Shown one piece after another: positions 60,542 to 64,000 of a DNA stretch of 64,000 bases. Within the stretch, counting starts at the first letter, position 1. Each line of letters begins with the position of its first letter. The stretch spans positions 48,032 to 112,031 of the forward strand of contig NZ_JAJAYI010000064.1 in NCBI RefSeq assembly GCF_026786305.1, given 5' to 3'. The position numbers and the translations under genes were made by a program. This stretch comes from Cryobacterium sp. GTDB lineage: Bacteria; Actinomycetota; Actinomycetes; Actinomycetales; Microbacteriaceae. The notes below the pieces were generated by a model that did not search any database, was not told where the DNA came from, and saw nothing but the letters and a program-made list of their open reading frames with translations.

Positions 60542-62035
60542 ATGACTGTTCCCACACTGTCCCTGTCCACCGAGTCCGCGCGGGGCTCCACCGCCGACAT
60601 TCTCATCCTGGCGTGCCTCCAAACGGATGATGGGGCGCGGCTGCTCGCGGATGCCACGCTCGGCGACGATCTGATCGCCTCGGTGACGGCTCACCTGCCG
60701 CTCCTCAGCGTGACCGGCGCCCGCGACGAGGTCGTGCGCCTGGTGGTCACTGTCGGTACGCCGCGCAGCATCGCCGTTGTCGGGCTCGGACGTGTGGCCA
60801 GCACCGACGCCCTTCGCCACGCAGCCGGTGCAGCAGTGCGCCAGCTCACCGGTGCGGCCTCGGTCGCCTTCGCCCTCCCCCTGCGTGACGCCGAGCAGGT
60901 CGAAGCAGTCCTCGAGGGTGCGGCCCTCGGCGGCTATTCGTACACGACGTACCGGCACAGTTCACTGGCAGCCGCCAAGGTACCGGCCCACACCGTCGTG
61001 GTGCACACCGAGACGCCGGCGGCATCCGCGGTGCAACGGGCAGAGGTCAGCGCCGAGGCGATCCGCCTGGTCAAGGACCTCGTGAACATGCCACCGCTCG
61101 ACCTCTACCCGGCCTCACTCGCCGACCTGGCGATCGAGGCCGCGAACGGCCTACCACTCGACGTGACGGTTTGGGACGAACAGCAGCTCGTAGCCGACGG
61201 GTTTGGCGGCATCGCCGGCGTCGGTGCCGGTTCAACCCGCCCGCCGCGCCTGGTCAAGCTCAGCTACACGCCGAGCGAAGCCAGCAAGCATCTCGCCCTC
61301 GTCGGCAAGGGGATCACCTTTGACACCGGCGGCCTCTCGCTCAAGCAGCCGGCATCGATGGTCGGTATGAAGTACGACATGACCGGTGCCGCCACGGTAC
61401 TTGCCGTGGTGGTCGCCGCCGCCAGACTCCAGCTGCCAGTGCGCATCACCGCGTGGATGTGTATCGCCGAAAACATGCCGTCGGGTTCAGCGATTCGCCC
61501 CAACGACGTGCTGCACCTGCGCGGCGGACGCACCGTCGAAGTGCTCAACACGGATGCCGAGGGTCGCCTCGTGCTCGCCGACGGGCTCGTCGCTGCGGCC
61601 GAAGAACACCCCGACGCCATAATCGACGTCGCCACCCTCACCGGCGCCGCCGTGGTTGCCCTGGGCAACCGCTATTTCGGCGCGATGGGAGACGATGCTC
61701 TCGTGCAGCACGTGCTCGCAGCCAGCGCCGCGGTCGGCGAGACGGCTTGGCCGATGCCGTTTCCGGACGAGTTGCGCGCCACCCTCAATTCCGACGTCGC
61801 CGACATCGCCAACGCGAAGATCGGCAGCACGGCCGGAGGAATGCTGCTCGCCGGGGTCTTCTTGCAGGAATTCATCGGAACGGATGCGGCCGGCCAGACG
61901 ATTCCCTGGGCTCACCTCGACATTGCCGGACCGGCCCAGAATTCCGGACCCGGCTGGGGATTCACAGCCGCCGGACCGACCGGGGTGTCCGTTCGGACGC
62001 TTCTCCGACTGGCCGAGGACTTTTCACGCCCGTAG
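60542..62035 (+). CDS. pepA: Leucyl aminopeptidase (M17)
   Basis: A 497-residue cytosolic metalloaminopeptidase. The Zn/Mn site is intact: LVGKGITFDTGGLSLKQ (Lys and Asp), KYDMTGAATV (Lys), NTDAEGRLVLADGL (NTDAEGR hallmark). It releases N-terminal residues from peptides. ATG 60542 is chosen because TACCAT lies 6 nt upstream, consistent with a leaderless start; an ATG at 60494 would add 16 residues. It precedes lpdA, and the hairpin at 62074-62101 lies between. Confidence 0.93.
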   Translation: MTVPTLSLSTESARGSTADILILACLQTDDGARLLADATLGDDLIASVTAHLPLLSVTGARDEVVRLVVTVGTPRSIAVVGLGRVASTDALRHAAGAAVRQLTGAASVAFALPLRDAEQVEAVLEGAALGGYSYTTYRHSSLAAAKVPAHTVVVHTETPAASAVQRAEVSAEAIRLVKDLVNMPPLDLYPASLADLAIEAANGLPLDVTVWDEQQLVADGFGGIAGVGAGSTRPPRLVKLSYTPSEASKHLALVGKGITFDTGGLSLKQPASMVGMKYDMTGAATVLAVVVAAARLQLPVRITAWMCIAENMPSGSAIRPNDVLHLRGGRTVEVLNTDAEGRLVLADGLVAAAEEHPDAIIDVATLTGAAVVALGNRYFGAMGDDALVQHVLAASAAVGETAWPMPFPDELRATLNSDVADIANAKIGSTAGGMLLAGVFLQEFIGTDAAGQTIPWAHLDIAGPAQNSGPGWGFTAAGPTGVSVRTLLRLAEDFSRP

Positions 62036-62073
62036 TACAGTCGTAGGGGCAAGAAAAAGCTTGTCAATCCACG

Positions 62074-62101
62074 CGGCCGATCAGCACGATCTTGTCGGCC
62101 G
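62074..62101 (+). terminator. Hairpin between pepA and lpdA
   Basis: CGGCCGA (62074-62080) pairs exactly with TCGGCCG (62095-62101) around a 14-nt loop, 38 bp after pepA. No T run follows. A CATAAT box about 15 bp later may be the lpdA -10. Confidence 0.4.
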
Positions 62102-62136
62102 TCGTGACAAAGCATAATGCGCGAGGGAGTAGCTGA

Positions 62137-63510
62137 GTGTCGGAACAGAATTTTGACATTGTCGTTCTCGGTGGCGGAAGCGGTGGTTACGCAGCAGCGC
62201 TGCGTGCCGTGCAGCTGGGATTCACCGTTGGTCTGATCGAGAAGGGCAAACTCGGCGGCACCTGCCTGCACGTCGGTTGCATTCCGACCAAGGCCCTCCT
62301 GCACTCGGCCGAGGTCGCCGACGTCAGCCGTGAAGCCGCCAAATACGGCGTCAAGACCGCGTTCGAGGGCATCGATATCGCTGCCGTCACCGCGTTCCGC
62401 GAGGGCATCGTCGCGAGCAAGTACAAGGGGCTTCAGGGCCTGATCAAGGCGCGCGGCATCACCGTGGTCGAGGGCGAAGGCCGTTTGGTCTCCCCCACGA
62501 CCGTACAGGTCGGCGACGACACGATCGTCGGCAAGAACGTCATTCTGGCCACGGGTTCCTATTCCCGTTCGCTGCCCGGCCTCGAAATCGGCGGGCGCGT
62601 CATCACGAGCGAGATCGCTCTCGCCCTGGAATACGTTCCCAAGAAGGTCGCCGTGCTCGGCGGCGGCGTCATCGGCGTCGAGTTCGCGAGCATCTGGAAG
62701 TCTTTCGGCGCCGACGTCACGATCATCGAAGCATTGCCGCACCTCGTGCCCAACGAGGAAGAGTCGATCTCCAAGCAGTTGGAGCGCGCGTTCCGCAAGC
62801 GCGGTATCGAGTATTCTCTCGGCATCCGCTTTCAGAGCGTCACGCAGTCCGACTCGGGCGTTGTCGTCACGCTCGAGAACGGTGCAACCGTTGAGGCCGA
62901 TCTTCTGCTCGTGGCCGTCGGCCGTGGCCCGGTCACCGCGGGTCTCGGTTTCGACGAAGTCGGCGTCACCATGGACCGTGGGTTCGTCATCACCGACGAG
63001 CGCCTCGCCACCAGCATCCCCGGTGTCTACGCGGTGGGCGACATCGTTCCCGGCCTGCAGCTCGCCCACCGCGGCTTTCAACAGGGTATCTTCGTCGCTG
63101 AAGAAATCGCCGGAATGAACCCGATCATCGTCGAGGATCTCAACATCCCCAAGGTCACCTACTCTGACCCCGAAGTTGCGTCTGTCGGGTACAGCGAAGC
63201 CAAAGCCGCCGACAAGTTCGGTGCCGACCAGATTGCCACCTACGAGTACAACCTCGGTGGAAACGGCAAGAGCTCCATTCTCGGCACTGCCGGGTCGGTC
63301 AAGCTTGTGCGAGTCAAGGATGGCCCCATCGTGGGTATTCACATGATCGGCGCCCGCGTCGGTGAGCTCATCGGCGAAGGCCAGCTCGTTGTTAACTGGG
63401 AAGCGTACCCGGAGGATGTTGCTCCTTTCTTGCACGCTCACCCGACGCAGAGTGAAGCGATGGGTGAGGCCTTCCTGGCGCTCGCCGGTAAACCGCTTCA
63501 CGCGATGTAG
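62137..63510 (+). CDS. lpdA: Dihydrolipoyl dehydrogenase (E3)
   Basis: A 457-residue FAD/NAD flavoprotein. FAD fold VVLGGGSGGYAAALRAVQLG; redox disulfide GGTCLHVGCIPTKALLHSAE; NAD fold VAVLGGGVIGVEFASIWKSFG; ANGTIYAVGDI-like IPGVYAVGDIVPG; C-terminal His-Glu LHAHPTQSEA. It regenerates lipoyl groups of 2-oxoacid dehydrogenases. GTG 62137 has GAGGGAG 8 nt upstream. The E2 gene follows 62 bp later, so the two probably serve one complex. Confidence 0.96.
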   Translation: MSEQNFDIVVLGGGSGGYAAALRAVQLGFTVGLIEKGKLGGTCLHVGCIPTKALLHSAEVADVSREAAKYGVKTAFEGIDIAAVTAFREGIVASKYKGLQGLIKARGITVVEGEGRLVSPTTVQVGDDTIVGKNVILATGSYSRSLPGLEIGGRVITSEIALALEYVPKKVAVLGGGVIGVEFASIWKSFGADVTIIEALPHLVPNEEESISKQLERAFRKRGIEYSLGIRFQSVTQSDSGVVVTLENGATVEADLLLVAVGRGPVTAGLGFDEVGVTMDRGFVITDERLATSIPGVYAVGDIVPGLQLAHRGFQQGIFVAEEIAGMNPIIVEDLNIPKVTYSDPEVASVGYSEAKAADKFGADQIATYEYNLGGNGKSSILGTAGSVKLVRVKDGPIVGIHMIGARVGELIGEGQLVVNWEAYPEDVAPFLHAHPTQSEAMGEAFLALAGKPLHAM

Positions 63511-63572
63511 TCGGTTTTCACCATTTTCATCCAATTTATAGATAAAAAAACGGTTTTGAAGGAGACATGCGC

Positions 63573-64000
63573 ATGAGCGAATCCGTCAGCCTCCCGGCAC
63601 TCGGTGAGAGTGTTACAGAGGGCACGGTCACCCGCTGGCTCAAAAACCTGGGCGACCGCGTGGAGGTCGACGAGCCGTTGCTCGAGGTATCGACCGACAA
63701 GGTGGACACGGAAATTCCGTCCCCGGTCGCCGGCATCATTGAAGCCATCCTGGTGCAGGAAGACGAGACCGTCGAGGTCGGAACTCCTCTCGTCACGATC
63801 GGCGATGGATCCGGCGCTGCCGCGCCCGTAGCTGAGGCGCCCGTGGCTGAGGTGGCCGCCCCGGTTGCCGCGCCCGAGCCCGTTGCGGCTCCGGTCGCCA
63901 CGCCCGAGCCCGTTGCGGCTCCGGTCGCCACGCCCGAGCCCGTTGCGGCTCCGGTCGCCACGCCCGAGCCCGTTGCGGCTCCGGTCGCCACGCCCGAGCC
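63573..64000 (+). CDS. sucB: 2-oxoacid dehydrogenase E2 acyltransferase (partial, runs off the edge)
   Basis: The first 142 residues of an E2. A lipoyl domain ([18 protein letters not shown]; lipoyl-Lys in STDKVDTE) is followed by a Pro/Ala-rich hinge of [10 protein letters not shown] repeats. The acyltransferase domain lies beyond the window. ATG 63573 is preferred because GGAG ends 8 nt before it; ATG 63567 is only 2 nt from it. The [14 protein letters not shown] block fits succinyl- or pyruvate-dehydrogenase E2; actinobacteria often share a single such E2. The exact complex is not settled. Confidence 0.85.
   Translation, partial: MSESVSLPALGESVTEGTVTRWLKNLGDRVEVDEPLLEVSTDKVDTEIPSPVAGIIEAILVQEDETVEVGTPLVTIGDGSGAAAPVAEAPVAEVAAPVAAPEPVAAPVATPEPVAAPVATPEPVAAPVATPEPVAAPVATPE
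63870..64000 (+). repeat. 30-bp tandem repeat encoding the E2 hinge
   Basis: Units start at 63870 (one base different), 63900, 63930 and 63960, with 11 bp of a fifth unit at the edge. The 30-bp copies after the first are identical. They encode [10 protein letters not shown] and lie between the lipoyl domain and the rest of E2. The true copy number cannot be read here because the array reaches the window end. Confidence 0.95.

Noticed and set aside
61912-63534. 540-codon minus frame opposite lpdA
   Set aside because: High GC at third positions in lpdA leaves antisense frames open by chance. lpdA has full flavoprotein motifs; the antisense frame has none.

Overview
The window is GC-rich, densely coded chromosomal DNA from an actinobacterium. 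A mycothiol ligase (mshC), RbpA, a single-chain PafBC, an actinobacterial cta/qcr respiratory cluster and many apparently leaderless genes (a TAnnnT-type box 6-8 nt before the start codon) point to Micrococcales. Microbacteriaceae is my best guess, but it is inferred from gene content and order, not from a marker-gene comparison. I see no phage, insertion sequence, CRISPR array or rRNA. The one tRNA is tRNA-Leu(GAG).

Layout. 0-6 kb: a truncated DUF1345 membrane protein, a J-domain/NERD-like protein, a HAD hydrolase, a small zinc-ribbon protein, and a LolA-like protein with an ABC exporter. 6-22 kb: M20 peptidase, uppP, mshC, PAC2, HAD, trmI, FKBP, pafBC, tatA, tatC, helY, lnt and rbpA, an order that broadly matches the mycobacterial chromosome except that no mpa/dop/pup/prcBA/pafA block lies between trmI and pafBC. 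22-30 kb: a gdpD/SPFH/nfeD membrane operon, an SDR lacking the usual catalytic Tyr, an S9 peptidase overlapping a short UvrA-like ATPase, then a gene-poor 0.4 kb. 30-36 kb: glycerol and dihydroxyacetone use, with dhaKLM divergent from glpF-glpK. 36-46 kb: trpD, then ctaE-qcrCAB converging on ctaCDF with rlmA between them, then erpA. 46-54 kb: M20 dipeptidase, DUF3043, a phosphodiesterase-like protein, and convergent parC and parE. 54-60 kb: a DUF7455 protein, a GatD-like/MurT-like pair downstream of the principal sigma factor, an MFS transporter and a second PAC2 protein. 60-64 kb: pepA, lpdA and the start of an E2 acyltransferase gene.

How the genes work together. CtaC/D/E/F and QcrA/B/C form the menaquinol-to-oxygen bc1-aa3 branch; the diheme QcrC takes the place of a soluble cytochrome c, and ErpA supplies Fe-S clusters. 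GlpF/GlpK and DhaK/L/M feed glycerol and dihydroxyacetone into glycolysis. TatA/TatC, Lnt, UppP and the MurT/GatD-like pair serve the envelope. SigA and RbpA are core transcription components, and PafBC is a DNA-damage activator.

The most interesting observation is the MurT/GatD-like pair at 54546-56579. The GatD-like subunit has Gly where the glutaminase Cys nucleophile should be, and the MurT-like subunit has no Cys4 zinc ribbon, yet its ATP-binding core is intact. In a lineage with type-B peptidoglycan, where the D-Glu alpha-carboxyl carries the interpeptide bridge instead of being amidated, this could be a repurposed ligase. That is a hypothesis.
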